A stretch of 64,000 bases of DNA, taken from assembly GCF_001418345.1 (NCBI RefSeq), contig NZ_LIPW01000001.1, forward strand, positions 778,593-842,592, given 5' to 3'. The notes below the pieces were generated by a model that was not told the DNA's origin, did not search any database, and saw nothing but the letters and a program-made list of their open reading frames with translations. The position numbers were made by a program, and so were the translations under genes. Shown in pieces: positions 19,245 through 28,210 of this stretch (within the stretch, counting starts at the first letter, position 1; every line of letters begins with the position of its first letter). The stretch is from Pseudidiomarina woesei. Its GTDB lineage: Bacteria; Pseudomonadota; Gammaproteobacteria; Enterobacterales; Alteromonadaceae.

Positions 19245-19274
19245 AAAAAAGGCGGCAGTAAAACTGCCGCCTTA
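19245..19274 (-). terminator. rho-independent terminator after the second S8 protease gene
   Basis: AAGGCGGCAGT / ACTGCCGCCTT with loop AAA, followed by a T run on the minus strand, 36 bases past the stop. Confidence 0.9.
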
Positions 19275-19310
19275 ACATGAGAATAGCTGTAAATAGCTAG
19301 CTAACGGGCG

Positions 19311-22300
19311 TTACACCATACGGCGACGCAGCCACACTAGCGGTAATGCCAACAGCGTAAACAACCAACCGAAAGCACTGCTTGAACTACCACCAGAAGC
19401 CGGTGGCGTTTCTGGCTCTTCAGTTTCGGTCGCCGTCAGTAATACAGACACTGTCGCTTCCGCTTCTGCAGCACCGTCAGATACCGTCACCGTAAAGGTA
19501 GCTGTGCTTTCTGCATCAAGCTCCGGCACGGTAAAGCTAGCCAAGGCGGTATTGGCGCCAGTTAACTCAACTTCAGCACCACCGGTTTGCTCCCACGTGT
19601 AAGTTAACGCGTTTTCATCCGCATCTGTACCTACCGCTTCTAACTCAACCGTATCGCCACCGTCAGCTGACTCTGGCGCTGAGGCGGTCACTGTAGGCGC
19701 AGTATTGGTCACTGTCACCGTTACAGTGTTGCTGCCGGAAACTTGGCCATCCGCGTCTACCGCGCGATAACTAAAGCTGTCTTCGCCAACAAAACCCATA
19801 TTTGCTGTATAGGTTGCCACAAGGCCATCAAAGTTCACCGTACCGTTCTCCGGTGCGCTTACCACCTCACCTTGCAACGCACCATTTGGTGCAATGCGAA
19901 TTGGCATAACGGCTTCGGCTGAGACGCTACCACTTTCCGCGCTCATCAGCGTAACAAAGCTACGTTCTGGGTTACCCACAGCTTCAGAAAGATCAACTGT
20001 GATACCTAAACGATGATTGCCTTCACCACTAGCACTACCAACCTCACCAAAGTCAGCAACTTGTGCGGTCGCATTGACCACTACCGAAGCTTTCGTGCCC
20101 GCGGCATAGCTTAATGCAGTCGTTGACTCATTAACCGCCGGGTTACTTGCGCTGTAACTCACAGAGCCACCTTCGCTACCATCGGTGTTTTCCAAGCCCA
20201 TAATGGTGCCAAATGGCGCATCGCCTTGCGCAATATCCAACAAGTTGACATACACTTCATCGCTGCTCAGTTTAAACCACACGTTGAAGGTAAATGCAGG
20301 ACCAGTCGGATCATTCCATTCACGCACTTGATACCACTCTAAAATTAAGTAGGTATCGGTTTCATCTGAAACTAACGCATAACGCATTTCACCGTCTTCA
20401 GCGAATACTTCGAAGTCGTTCCAGAATGCAGCAACAATGCCGTTTGGATCAGATGGGTTTGGCAAGTCTTGCGTAATAAAGGTGTACAACGCACCGCCTT
20501 CACCAAATTCAACCACACCGTTTTCCCACATATGCAGTTGCGTGAAGGTTTCGCCACCGAATTCCCAGTTCTGTTCAACTGCGCTTAAGTCAAGGCTTAA
20601 TACCGTTTCATCGCAGCCTTCAGTACAAACGCTTTCGAAACTGAAGTCAGGAGTTTCAGCCGCTAAATCATCCAAACTCAAGTTAGCATACGCGAAGCTG
20701 GTCGACGCATCCGTGAACGTCACTTCACCTGGTACATCAGTTTGTGAACCTACCCAGGTAAAGCTACGAGTTTCAGCATCAAACTCACTGCTTGTCGCTA
20801 CTGCACCGGTTTCTACAACAGTGACCGAGTCCGTATCTAAAACAAAGGCTTCGTCAGTTGGGTATTGTGCCGTTAGTGTGACTTCTTCACCGGTGTAACC
20901 CATGGCGTTAACAATACTTGTTACCATGTCTTCACCAGTTGTCGCACTACCTTCAGAAATACCGCCAGTTAACGAGCCAGAGTCGGTTGATAACATCGTG
21001 TATACCGCAATTGGCATGTTGACGTCAGCGTAAGTTCCGCTGCTATCGGTAAGGGTTAAGGTACCGAAGTTCCAGCCTTCAGCAGCATAAGCGCCATTAA
21101 TAGTGACATCAAACGCAGCGCTACCGTTCGCTTCAAGTGCAATGGTCTGAGTAAAGTCAGCCGCCATGTTGCTATCCACAAAGCTTACCGAAGCTTGCCA
21201 TTCAGTCGCTTCATCAACCACGCTAGTTAGCGTCCGCTCAAAGGTACAGTTGCTCAAACACATTGGATTCGCGAACGAAGCCACGTCAACGGTTACCGCC
21301 GTGTTCAAAGCGCTTGGCAATTCTAATCGACCAGCACCCACATCAAAGGCGTCAGCCATTGTTTCGCCATCTTCTTTCTTCACGCCTAATTTTGCTGACG
21401 TCATCAGAATTGACTTCACCTGCTGCGGCAACAACTCAGGGTTATGTGCACGCACAAGTGCCGCTGCACCTGCCACATGTGGGCCAGCCATTGAGGTACC
21501 GCTCATCATCGCGAAACCTTGGCCTGGTGCCGCTGATAAAATATCAGAACCTGGCGCTGCAATTTCTGGCTTCAGCATATTCGGGTTACCGTTCGGCCCC
21601 CGCGAACTGAAGTCCGACAGAATATCAACATTGGCATCAACCATAACTCGAGTGTTCGGGTTAATCGTCGCTTCCATACCACTTTCGTAAGCTTCTTCAA
21701 TAGCCAAGCCATCCGCTTGTAAAATTGAAACGCTCGGTAAAGTGGCAGCGCCCATGCTCATAATCACAATGCCGTCGGCATTATTATAAAGCACCATACC
21801 TACCGCACCGGCGGCTTGAACGGTGTTGGCTTTTTGCTCGAACGAACAGGTTCCGCGCGTAACTAACGCAATTTTTCCAGCAAAAGCATCAGCGTCAAAC
21901 GCATTACAGGCTTCCGTATTCGCTTCATCAACCTGTACAGCCGGCAACAATTCAGCCGTAATCGGCTCAACAACTGTAAAGTCACCGTTACCTAAGTTCG
22001 CCGAAACTGAACCAAAGCCCGACACTTCAAGTTCGTTAATAAACATACGGCCAGTTTGCGTACTCGCCACAGTAATCGTTTCCTCAACACAGCCTGGGCA
22101 ACCAACCGTTTGAGCTCCTGGGCCAGAGTTACCAGCCGAAGTAACCGTAATCACACCCATTTCGTCAAGCGACTTCATAATGCTGCTATACGGGCTATTC
22201 TCTGGCGCGCCACCGGCACCACCGCCCCACGAGTTGTTAATAACGTCAGCACCGTCGCCAGCAGCCGCTTCTAGTGCAGACGCTAAACTAGAAGTTAAAC

Positions 22301-23273
22301 CTGAGCCACGACCATCAGCGGTCATCCACAAGGCTTTGTACACGAGCAAGTTGGCACCTGGTGCCACGCCCGAAAAGTTCATCGCAACACCGTTAAAAGT
22401 TGCACTCACAGGGTTACCCACTGACGTACCAGCAACATGCGTACCATGACCATTCATGTCCATCGGCGAGTCCATAAACTCTTCAGGATGAACTGAACTT
22501 GGTGCTGGGAAATAACGAGCAACAGCTAATTTATCGTTACAAACTTCAGCGTTACTTGCACAGTAGTCATCATTAACACCTAAATCAGGTGCGTCGTGGC
22601 CATTGTCGCTAAACATCGGGTGGGCAAAATCAATACCGGTATCAATAACCGCCACGTTCACACCCTGACCAGCCGCATCTTGACCGCCTAATAACGCCCA
22701 CGCTTCAGGGGCATTAATCAGATCATTTGAGGCGTCCATATCAACGTAGTACAGCTCATCTTCGTAAACGGCTTTCACGCCCTTCACCTTCATCAGCCGA
22801 CGCTTAAACTCAGCGGCCGACAACTGACCACTTTGATCGTTAACAATAGCACCATTGAAAGTAAGCGTTAGTTGGCGTTCTGTTTGTAAACCAGGCACAA
22901 CCCGAGCTATGTCAGCTAACACTTGCTGCTGTTGGCTTAATAAGAACTGTTGATAGGTCTGCACTGGCTGCGCTTTCACATCCAGTTGCTTCGCACCCGT
23001 TGCTTGTGCCGACGTAGCCGCAAAGCCAGGTAAGCCGCCACGATAAGTCGCCACCGGTGCGTTTTCAAATTCAATAATATAGCGCGTAAACTGCTGACGC
23101 TGATTCGCAGCTTTAATCGCTGCTTTGTTTTTTACCGTAACGGCGGTTTGTTCAACCACCTTCAGCTTGCCTTCAACTGGCGTTAACTGTTGCGCAGCAA
23201 CAGCGGCAACACCTGTCAGGCCTGCGGCAACGGCTACGGCGATAGCCGATATCCGATTTCTTGTTATTTTCAT
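19311..23273 (-). CDS. S8 subtilisin-like serine protease with PA insert and C-terminal sorting tail (paralog 2)
   Basis: About 1320 residues from MKITRN, preceded by AGGGAAAT; an ATG 12 codons upstream lacks a good site. Same architecture as paralog 1: I9-like propeptide, Asp211 (VIDTG), His276 (HGTHVAG), Ser594 (GTSMAGPHVAG), a PA domain with GTCSFEQKANTVQAAG, a beta-rich region, and an Ig-like module with D/N-rich DADENALTYTWEQ. The tail GGSSSSAFGWLFTLLALP plus RRR is a better GlyGly-CTERM match than that of paralog 1. The catalytic halves are strongly alike while the distal halves diverge, which fits tandem duplication followed by drift in target-facing domains. Each copy has its own terminator, so they may be regulated separately. 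Confidence 0.93.
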   Translation of the reverse strand: MKITRNRISAIAVAVAAGLTGVAAVAAQQLTPVEGKLKVVEQTAVTVKNKAAIKAANQRQQFTRYIIEFENAPVATYRGGLPGFAATSAQATGAKQLDVKAQPVQTYQQFLLSQQQQVLADIARVVPGLQTERQLTLTFNGAIVNDQSGQLSAAEFKRRLMKVKGVKAVYEDELYYVDMDASNDLINAPEAWALLGGQDAAGQGVNVAVIDTGIDFAHPMFSDNGHDAPDLGVNDDYCASNAEVCNDKLAVARYFPAPSSVHPEEFMDSPMDMNGHGTHVAGTSVGNPVSATFNGVAMNFSGVAPGANLLVYKALWMTADGRGSGLTSSLASALEAAAGDGADVINNSWGGGAGGAPENSPYSSIMKSLDEMGVITVTSAGNSGPGAQTVGCPGCVEETITVASTQTGRMFINELEVSGFGSVSANLGNGDFTVVEPITAELLPAVQVDEANTEACNAFDADAFAGKIALVTRGTCSFEQKANTVQAAGAVGMVLYNNADGIVIMSMGAATLPSVSILQADGLAIEEAYESGMEATINPNTRVMVDANVDILSDFSSRGPNGNPNMLKPEIAAPGSDILSAAPGQGFAMMSGTSMAGPHVAGAAALVRAHNPELLPQQVKSILMTSAKLGVKKEDGETMADAFDVGAGRLELPSALNTAVTVDVASFANPMCLSNCTFERTLTSVVDEATEWQASVSFVDSNMAADFTQTIALEANGSAAFDVTINGAYAAEGWNFGTLTLTDSSGTYADVNMPIAVYTMLSTDSGSLTGGISEGSATTGEDMVTSIVNAMGYTGEEVTLTAQYPTDEAFVLDTDSVTVVETGAVATSSEFDAETRSFTWVGSQTDVPGEVTFTDASTSFAYANLSLDDLAAETPDFSFESVCTEGCDETVLSLDLSAVEQNWEFGGETFTQLHMWENGVVEFGEGGALYTFITQDLPNPSDPNGIVAAFWNDFEVFAEDGEMRYALVSDETDTYLILEWYQVREWNDPTGPAFTFNVWFKLSSDEVYVNLLDIAQGDAPFGTIMGLENTDGSEGGSVSYSASNPAVNESTTALSYAAGTKASVVVNATAQVADFGEVGSASGEGNHRLGITVDLSEAVGNPERSFVTLMSAESGSVSAEAVMPIRIAPNGALQGEVVSAPENGTVNFDGLVATYTANMGFVGEDSFSYRAVDADGQVSGSNTVTVTVTNTAPTVTASAPESADGGDTVELEAVGTDADENALTYTWEQTGGAEVELTGANTALASFTVPELDAESTATFTVTVSDGAAEAEATVSVLLTATETEEPETPPASGGSSSSAFGWLFTLLALPLVWLRRRMV

Positions 23274-23534
23274 TAGATTTCCCTGTTCCTTGTTGGTTTT
23301 AGGAGCCATCTATACTAACAACAGATACATAAACTGTTAACAATAATTTCATGTAACTAATTATGAACACTAACAAAATCTAAAGTTCGCGCACGGCGTA
23401 ACGCGCACGATGTCGCTGAAGGCCACGAACCACGCAGGCCTTGTTAACTTTAGAGAAAGCTTAAATTTGACATCTGACCAGTAATCAACCAGACGTGTAT
23501 AGAATTGTTTACGGTGTTTTCTGGCACAAGCCGA

Positions 23535-24182
23535 CTAGGGTGTCGGTGATTCCAACTGTAAACGCTCAGCCAATAACACCGCTTGCGTACGGCTATACAC
23601 GCCAAGCTTGCGGAAAATCGCAGTAATGTGGGCTTTCACCGTAGCTTCGGTAATACTTAATTGGTAGGCAATTTGTTTATTCAACAAACCTTCATGTAGC
23701 AAATACAAAACACGATATTGTTGCGGGGTTAAATCGGCGACTTTTTTGGCAAGTTCTTGGTCTTCGTCGGTTAAGTTGTCTAACCTGCCGCGCATGGCTT
23801 CCGGTACCCAAGTGTCACCTTGTAAAATGACATCAATGGCCTCAGCAATTTGCGCTGAAGGTAAGCTTTTCGGAATAAAGCCAAGCGCACCAAAACCAAT
23901 GCACTTGGCCACTACGGCGGGGTCATCTGAGCCCGAAATAATAGCCACCGGCAACAACGGGTAGTCTTCGCGAATGCGAATTAACCCGTATAAGTCACCA
24001 CTGCCAGGCATGTGCAAGTCTAATAGCAGTAAATCAAGATCATCATCCTCGTTCAACGCCGCCAGCGTGGCATCTAAATCGCCCGCCTCTCGCAACGTTA
24101 ATTCAGGATAATGATTCGCGAGCGCGCCCTGCAGCGCCTCGCGAAACAAAGGATGATCATCCGCTATTAAAAATTTTGCCAT
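23535..24182 (-). CDS. crbR: CrbR-like LuxR-family response regulator
   Basis: 215 residues from MAKFLIADD. A longer frame reaching back to 24269 translates REP sequence (residues like RRETPGYG) and is rejected. The receiver domain has acidic residues in IADDHP, phospho-acceptor Asp55 (LLDLHMPG) and Lys in IPKSLP. The C-terminal LuxR/GerE helix-turn-helix (about 145-208) has LTPQQYRVL and KQIAYQLSITEATVKAH. CrbR is the partner of CrbS and activates acs in Vibrio and Pseudomonas. Placement directly downstream of acs on the same strand, separated only by REP elements, supports that role. Confidence 0.85.
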   Translation of the reverse strand: MAKFLIADDHPLFREALQGALANHYPELTLREAGDLDATLAALNEDDDLDLLLLDLHMPGSGDLYGLIRIREDYPLLPVAIISGSDDPAVVAKCIGFGALGFIPKSLPSAQIAEAIDVILQGDTWVPEAMRGRLDNLTDEDQELAKKVADLTPQQYRVLYLLHEGLLNKQIAYQLSITEATVKAHITAIFRKLGVYSRTQAVLLAERLQLESPTP

Positions 24183-24211
24183 ATTCGATCCGTTCCACGT
24201 CGGTACGCGTC

Positions 24212-24441
24212 GCCCGTACCCCGGCGTTTCACGCCGGGACGTGCGCAGCACGGTTATTCCGTTCGGCACCGCTTATGCCCGTACCCCGGCGTTTCACGCC
24301 GGGACGTGCGTAGCACGGTTATTCCGTTCGGCACCGCTTATGCCCGTACAATCACGACGCTGCGCGTCACCCGGCGTAGAACGCCGGGCTACAAGTACAA
24401 TCACGACGCTGCGCGTCACCCGGCGTAGAACGCCGGGCTAC
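24212..24441. repeat. REP cluster between acs and crbR: 65-base and 49-base tandem units
   Basis: Two direct copies of a 65-base unit (starting 24212 and 24277, GCCCGTACCCCGGCG...) are followed by two direct copies of a 49-base unit (starting 24346 and 24395, GTACAATCACGACGC...). Each unit contains one REP hairpin. The last REP carries the acs stop codon. The cluster could form strong stem-loops in an acs-crbR read-through transcript. Confidence 0.9.
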
Positions 24442-26381
24442 TTGTTTAGTCGATTTTCTATTAGAGAATCTACCACAGACGGATCAGCAAGCGTAGAGGT
24501 ATCGCCTAAGTTTTCAAACTCATTGGCCGCAATTTTGCGCAAAATACGGCGCATAATCTTGCCCGAACGAGTTTTCGGTAAATCAGGCGTCCAATGAATA
24601 AAGTCAGGTGTGGCAATTGGGCTTAACTCTTTACGCACCCAGTCACGCACCTCTTTGGTCAGCTCATCAGACACTTCCGTACCCGCCATAGCCGACACAT
24701 ACACATAAATACCCTGGCCTTTCACATCGTGCGGATACCCCACCACGGCCGCTTCAGAAATTTTCGGATGCTCAACCAACACCGACTCAATTTCCGCCGT
24801 ACCCAAACGGTGACCCGACACGTTCAACACGTCATCCACTCGGCCCGTAATCCAGAAATAACCGTCCTCATCACGGCGCGCACCGTCGCCCGAAAAGTAC
24901 AAGTTCTTATACGCCGAGAAATAGGTTTGCTCAAAACGCTCATGGTCGCCCCAGAGCGTACGCGCTTGGCCCGGCCACGAATCTTTAATCACCAAGTTGC
25001 CGTCTACCGCGCCTTCAAGCTCATTGCCGTCAGCGTCTACCAACGCCGGCTGCACCCCAAAGAACGGCCGCGTCGCCGAACCCGGCTTCAAGTCCGTCGC
25101 ACCCGGCAACGGCGTAATCATAATACCGCCCGTTTCAGTCTGCCACCAAGTGTCCACAATCGGGCAACGGCTCTCGCCAATCACCTTGTAGTACCACTCC
25201 CAAGCTTCCGGGTTAATCGGCTCACCCACCGACCCCAACGTACGCAACGACTTACGCGTCGAGGTTTCCGCAGCAGCAGTGCCCTTCGCCATCAACGCCC
25301 GAATAGCCGTTGGCGCCGTGTACAAAATATTCACACTATGCTTATCAACCACCTCACCAATACGGCCCACACCCGGATACGTTGGCAAGCCTTCAAAAAT
25401 TAACGTGGTCGCACCGTTCGCTAACGGCCCATACACAATATAACTATGGCCAGTAATCCAGCCCACATCAGCCGCACACCAGTACACGTCGTCTTCATGG
25501 TAATCAAACACCAACTCATGAGTCATCGACGCCCACACCATGTAACCACCCGTGGTGTGCAACACGCCCTTCGGCTTACCAGTCGAGCCCGACGTATACA
25601 AAATAAACAGCGGATCTTCCGCCTTCATCACCTCTGGCTGACACTCAGCTGGCACATCTTTCACCAATTGGTCCCACGCTACGTCGCGACTGTCGTCCCA
25701 CTCCGTTTCACCATGCGTTACTTTAGCCACCACCACATGCTCAACACTCGGACAACGACCATTGCGCAACGCCTCATCAACGTTCGCCTTCAACGGCGTG
25801 CTCTTACCACCACGACGACCCTCGTCGGCAGTCACCACAACCTTCACGCCACAGTCATTCACACGGTCCGCAATAGCGTTCGGCGAAAAACCACCAAAAA
25901 TAACCGTATGCACCGCACCAATACGCGCACAAGCCAACATCGCGTAAGCCGCCTCCGGCACCATCGGCATATAAATCGCCACGCGGTCACCCTTCTTCAC
26001 GCCCAGCTTCTTCAAACCATTAGCAAAACGCGACACCTCATGGTGCAGTTGCTTATAACTAATCTCATCACTAACACTTGGGTCGTCACCTTCCCAAATA
26101 ATCGCCGTTTTATCACCGCGCTCCGCCAAATGACGGTCCACACAGTTGTAGCACGCATTCAACGTACCATCCTCAAACCACTTAATGCGTACATCGCCCG
26201 GCGCAAAACTCGTCTCTTTCACTTTGCTAAACGGACTAAACCAGCTAATACGCTGCCCATGCTCACGCCAAAACCCATCAGGGTCCTTCACACTCTGCTC
26301 ATACATGGCCAAATAATTATCATTGTTCACCAGTGCGCGCGCCTTGGCATCCGCCGGCACTTTATACGTCTCGTGCTGCAT
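24438..26381 (-). CDS. acs: acetyl-coenzyme A synthetase
   Basis: A 647-residue AMP-forming acetate:CoA ligase. The P-loop-like A3 motif [25 protein letters not shown], and WWQTETGG (A5) are present. The C-terminal RSGKIMRR holds the acetylatable Lys608, matching E. coli Lys609. It converts acetate, ATP and CoA to acetyl-CoA in the cytoplasm. Good length for the family. Its TAG stop (24438-24440) is the terminal CTA of a REP element. Regulation by CrbS/CrbR is inferred from the neighbourhood. The ATG is preceded by GGAGG. Confidence 0.97.
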   Translation of the reverse strand: MQHETYKVPADAKARALVNNDNYLAMYEQSVKDPDGFWREHGQRISWFSPFSKVKETSFAPGDVRIKWFEDGTLNACYNCVDRHLAERGDKTAIIWEGDDPSVSDEISYKQLHHEVSRFANGLKKLGVKKGDRVAIYMPMVPEAAYAMLACARIGAVHTVIFGGFSPNAIADRVNDCGVKVVVTADEGRRGGKSTPLKANVDEALRNGRCPSVEHVVVAKVTHGETEWDDSRDVAWDQLVKDVPAECQPEVMKAEDPLFILYTSGSTGKPKGVLHTTGGYMVWASMTHELVFDYHEDDVYWCAADVGWITGHSYIVYGPLANGATTLIFEGLPTYPGVGRIGEVVDKHSVNILYTAPTAIRALMAKGTAAAETSTRKSLRTLGSVGEPINPEAWEWYYKVIGESRCPIVDTWWQTETGGIMITPLPGATDLKPGSATRPFFGVQPALVDADGNELEGAVDGNLVIKDSWPGQARTLWGDHERFEQTYFSAYKNLYFSGDGARRDEDGYFWITGRVDDVLNVSGHRLGTAEIESVLVEHPKISEAAVVGYPHDVKGQGIYVYVSAMAGTEVSDELTKEVRDWVRKELSPIATPDFIHWTPDLPKTRSGKIMRRILRKIAANEFENLGDTSTLADPSVVDSLIENRLNK

Positions 26382-26393
26382 AAAACCTCCTAC

Positions 26394-26535
26394 TTCGTTG
26401 TTCGTTCGCTGCGCTTTTCGTTGTTCGTACGCTTCGCTGTTCGTCCATTCGGCTACGCCTCACTGTTCGTCATTGGTAATTTGCGAACAGCGCGCAGCGC
26501 GGACCAACAGCGAAGCGTACGAACAACGAATAACG
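26394..26535. repeat. long imperfect inverted repeat (TTCGTTGTTCG family), copy 1
   Basis: The left arm CTTCGTTGTTCGTTCGCTGC and the right arm GCGAAGCGTACGAACAACG pair across about 140 bases upstream of acs. GCGCAGCGCGGACCAACAGC lies near the apex. It lies in the 469-base acs/porin intergenic gap and may become part of the acs leader RNA. Confidence 0.8.
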
Positions 26536-26640
26536 CTTTTTGTCTTGCCCTATACCTTCAGTTATTGAGCCCGATCAAGCCATTAGACCATAGTCTAGAT
26601 TGATAATTACCGCATCATGTTAAAAGCTTAAACCACACGT

Positions 26641-26768
26641 GCTTCGTTATTCGTGCACTTCGTTGTTCGAGCGTTCGGCTCAGCCACACAATTTGTGACT
26701 GGCCTTTCCAAACAGCGCATAGCGCGGACCAACAGCGAAGCACACGAATAACGATTAACGAATAACGA
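26641..26768. repeat. long imperfect inverted repeat (TTCGTTATTCG family), copy 2
   Basis: A second version of the element at 26394-26535: GCTTCGTTATTCGTGCACTT on the left, and GCGCGGACCAACAGCGAAGC then ACGAATAACG direct repeats on the right. The 100 bases between the two copies are ordinary AT-rich sequence. Confidence 0.8.
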
Positions 26769-26790
26769 AAAGCCGCGCGAACACACCCGG

Positions 26791-26820
26791 CTAATATCTA
26801 ATATCCAATAGCTAATATCG
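26791..26820. repeat. heptamer repeat upstream of the porin gene
   Basis: CTAATATCTAATATCCAATA followed by GCTAATATCG, the same heptamer family as at 2895, 8678 and 10906. It ends 30 bases before the porin start. Confidence 0.8.
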
Positions 26821-26850
26821 TATTTGATCTTACAAAACAGGAGCACAGCA

Positions 26851-28044
26851 ATGTTGCATAAAAACCTAACCAAATCGCTAATTGCCAGTGCCGTACTTAC
26901 CGGCTTAGCAGGCGGCCTAGCCACCAGCGCACAAGCCGCCGACGGCCCAGAATGGTCATTCAGCGGCTACGTCAAACTCGACGCCATGATATCAGACTAT
27001 GGCGATGGCTCAGCCGGTAATGGTACTGACCGCAACATTGGTCGTCAGTTCTATATTCCAAGCTTAACGCCAGTGGGTGGCCAAGGCGATGACCAAGTCA
27101 CCGACTTCCACGCCCGCCAATCGCGCTTCTTCTTCGACGTGAAACAAACGCTGGAAAACGGCGAAGCCATTAGCGGCCGCATTGAAATGGACTTTTTGAC
27201 CGTACCAAGCGGCGACGAGCGTATTTCTAACTCGTACGCGCCACGCCTACGCCAAGCCTACTTAACCTACAAAAACTGGATGATCGGCCAAGCCTGGTCT
27301 AACTTCCAAGACTTAAGCATTTTGCCGGAGTCGGTAGACTTTGTTGGGGCCACCGACGGCATGGTGTTTATGCGTCAACCACAAGTACGCTATACCGACG
27401 GCAACTGGTCAGTCTCAATCGAAAACCCAGAAACCACCGTCAGCCTAATCAACCCAGGCACCGGCGCAGTATCACGCCAAGCAACAGGCGAAGGCTTAAT
27501 GCCAGACTTCACTGCCAAATGGAAAAACAAAACCGGCAACTTGTCATACAGCGTCGCCGGCCTATTCCGCCAGCTAGCCTATGACATCGACGGCAACGGC
27601 TCAGACGAAACCACCGCCGGCTACGGCATCACCGTCGGCGCCAAATATGCATTTGACGGCGGCAACGACATTCGCGCCTCATTCACCACCGGCAAAGGCA
27701 TCGGCCGCTACATGGGCCTAAACACCTTCAACGGCGCCTACGTCGACCCGAACAACAGCCTCGAAGCCCTAACAGTTAGCGGCGTCACCTTCGCCTACCG
27801 CCACCACTGGAACGACACCACCCGCTCTAACTTCGTTTACAGCCGCGGCTGGGCCGACAACAAAGACAACCTCGCAGGCTCATTAGCAACAGAATTCACC
27901 CAACGCATCGGCGTGAACCTGATGCACTCAGTCGACAAAAAACTCACCTTCGGTGGCGAAGTGTCATTAGCACAGCGCGAAAACGAAGCAGGCCAAGAAG
28001 GCGACCTAACTCGCCTGCAATTCATGGCCATGTACAGCTTCTAA
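26851..28044 (+). CDS. DcaP-like outer-membrane porin
   Basis: 397 residues from MLHKNL, chosen because CAGGAG lies eight bases upstream. A signal peptide ends at AQAA. The mature protein starts with WSFSGYVKLDAM, typical of DcaP-family trimeric porins, has alternating beta-strand pattern throughout, and ends in Phe (MAMYSF). DcaP-type channels pass small organic acids or peptides. Its position divergent from acs suggests that it could admit a carbon source such as a carboxylate, but that is only contextual. Its stop is followed at once by REP elements. Confidence 0.85.
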   Translation: MLHKNLTKSLIASAVLTGLAGGLATSAQAADGPEWSFSGYVKLDAMISDYGDGSAGNGTDRNIGRQFYIPSLTPVGGQGDDQVTDFHARQSRFFFDVKQTLENGEAISGRIEMDFLTVPSGDERISNSYAPRLRQAYLTYKNWMIGQAWSNFQDLSILPESVDFVGATDGMVFMRQPQVRYTDGNWSVSIENPETTVSLINPGTGAVSRQATGEGLMPDFTAKWKNKTGNLSYSVAGLFRQLAYDIDGNGSDETTAGYGITVGAKYAFDGGNDIRASFTTGKGIGRYMGLNTFNGAYVDPNNSLEALTVSGVTFAYRHHWNDTTRSNFVYSRGWADNKDNLAGSLATEFTQRIGVNLMHSVDKKLTFGGEVSLAQRENEAGQEGDLTRLQFMAMYSF

Positions 28045-28047
28045 ACC

Positions 28048-28210
28048 GTAGCCCGGCGTTCTACGCCGGGTGGGGCAACGCCCCGTTATTCTCTTCAACA
28101 CCGCAACGGTTTATACATTTACAACGCTTCGCGTTACCCGGCGTTACCTTACGGAAAACGCCGGGCTACACACGTCCCGGCGTTACCTTACGGAAAACGC
28201 CGGGCTACAC
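28048..28210. repeat. three GTAG-REP elements between porin and pgsW
   Basis: One REP at 28048-28080 starts GTAGCCCGGCG. Two direct copies carrying the same ACCTTACGGAAAACG loop (about 28136-28171 and 28174-28210) both end CGCCGGGCTAC. The last copy supplies the pgsW stop codon. Confidence 0.88.

Noticed and set aside
24183..24269. N-terminal extension of CrbR by 29 residues
   Set aside because: The extra residues translate a REP element; the receiver domain starts normally at MAKFLIADD.
25446..26603. A 385-residue open frame antisense to acs
   Set aside because: acs is a clear, conserved gene. The antisense frame is rich in His, Arg and Thr in a way that mirrors acs codon use, and it has no ribosome site or family.
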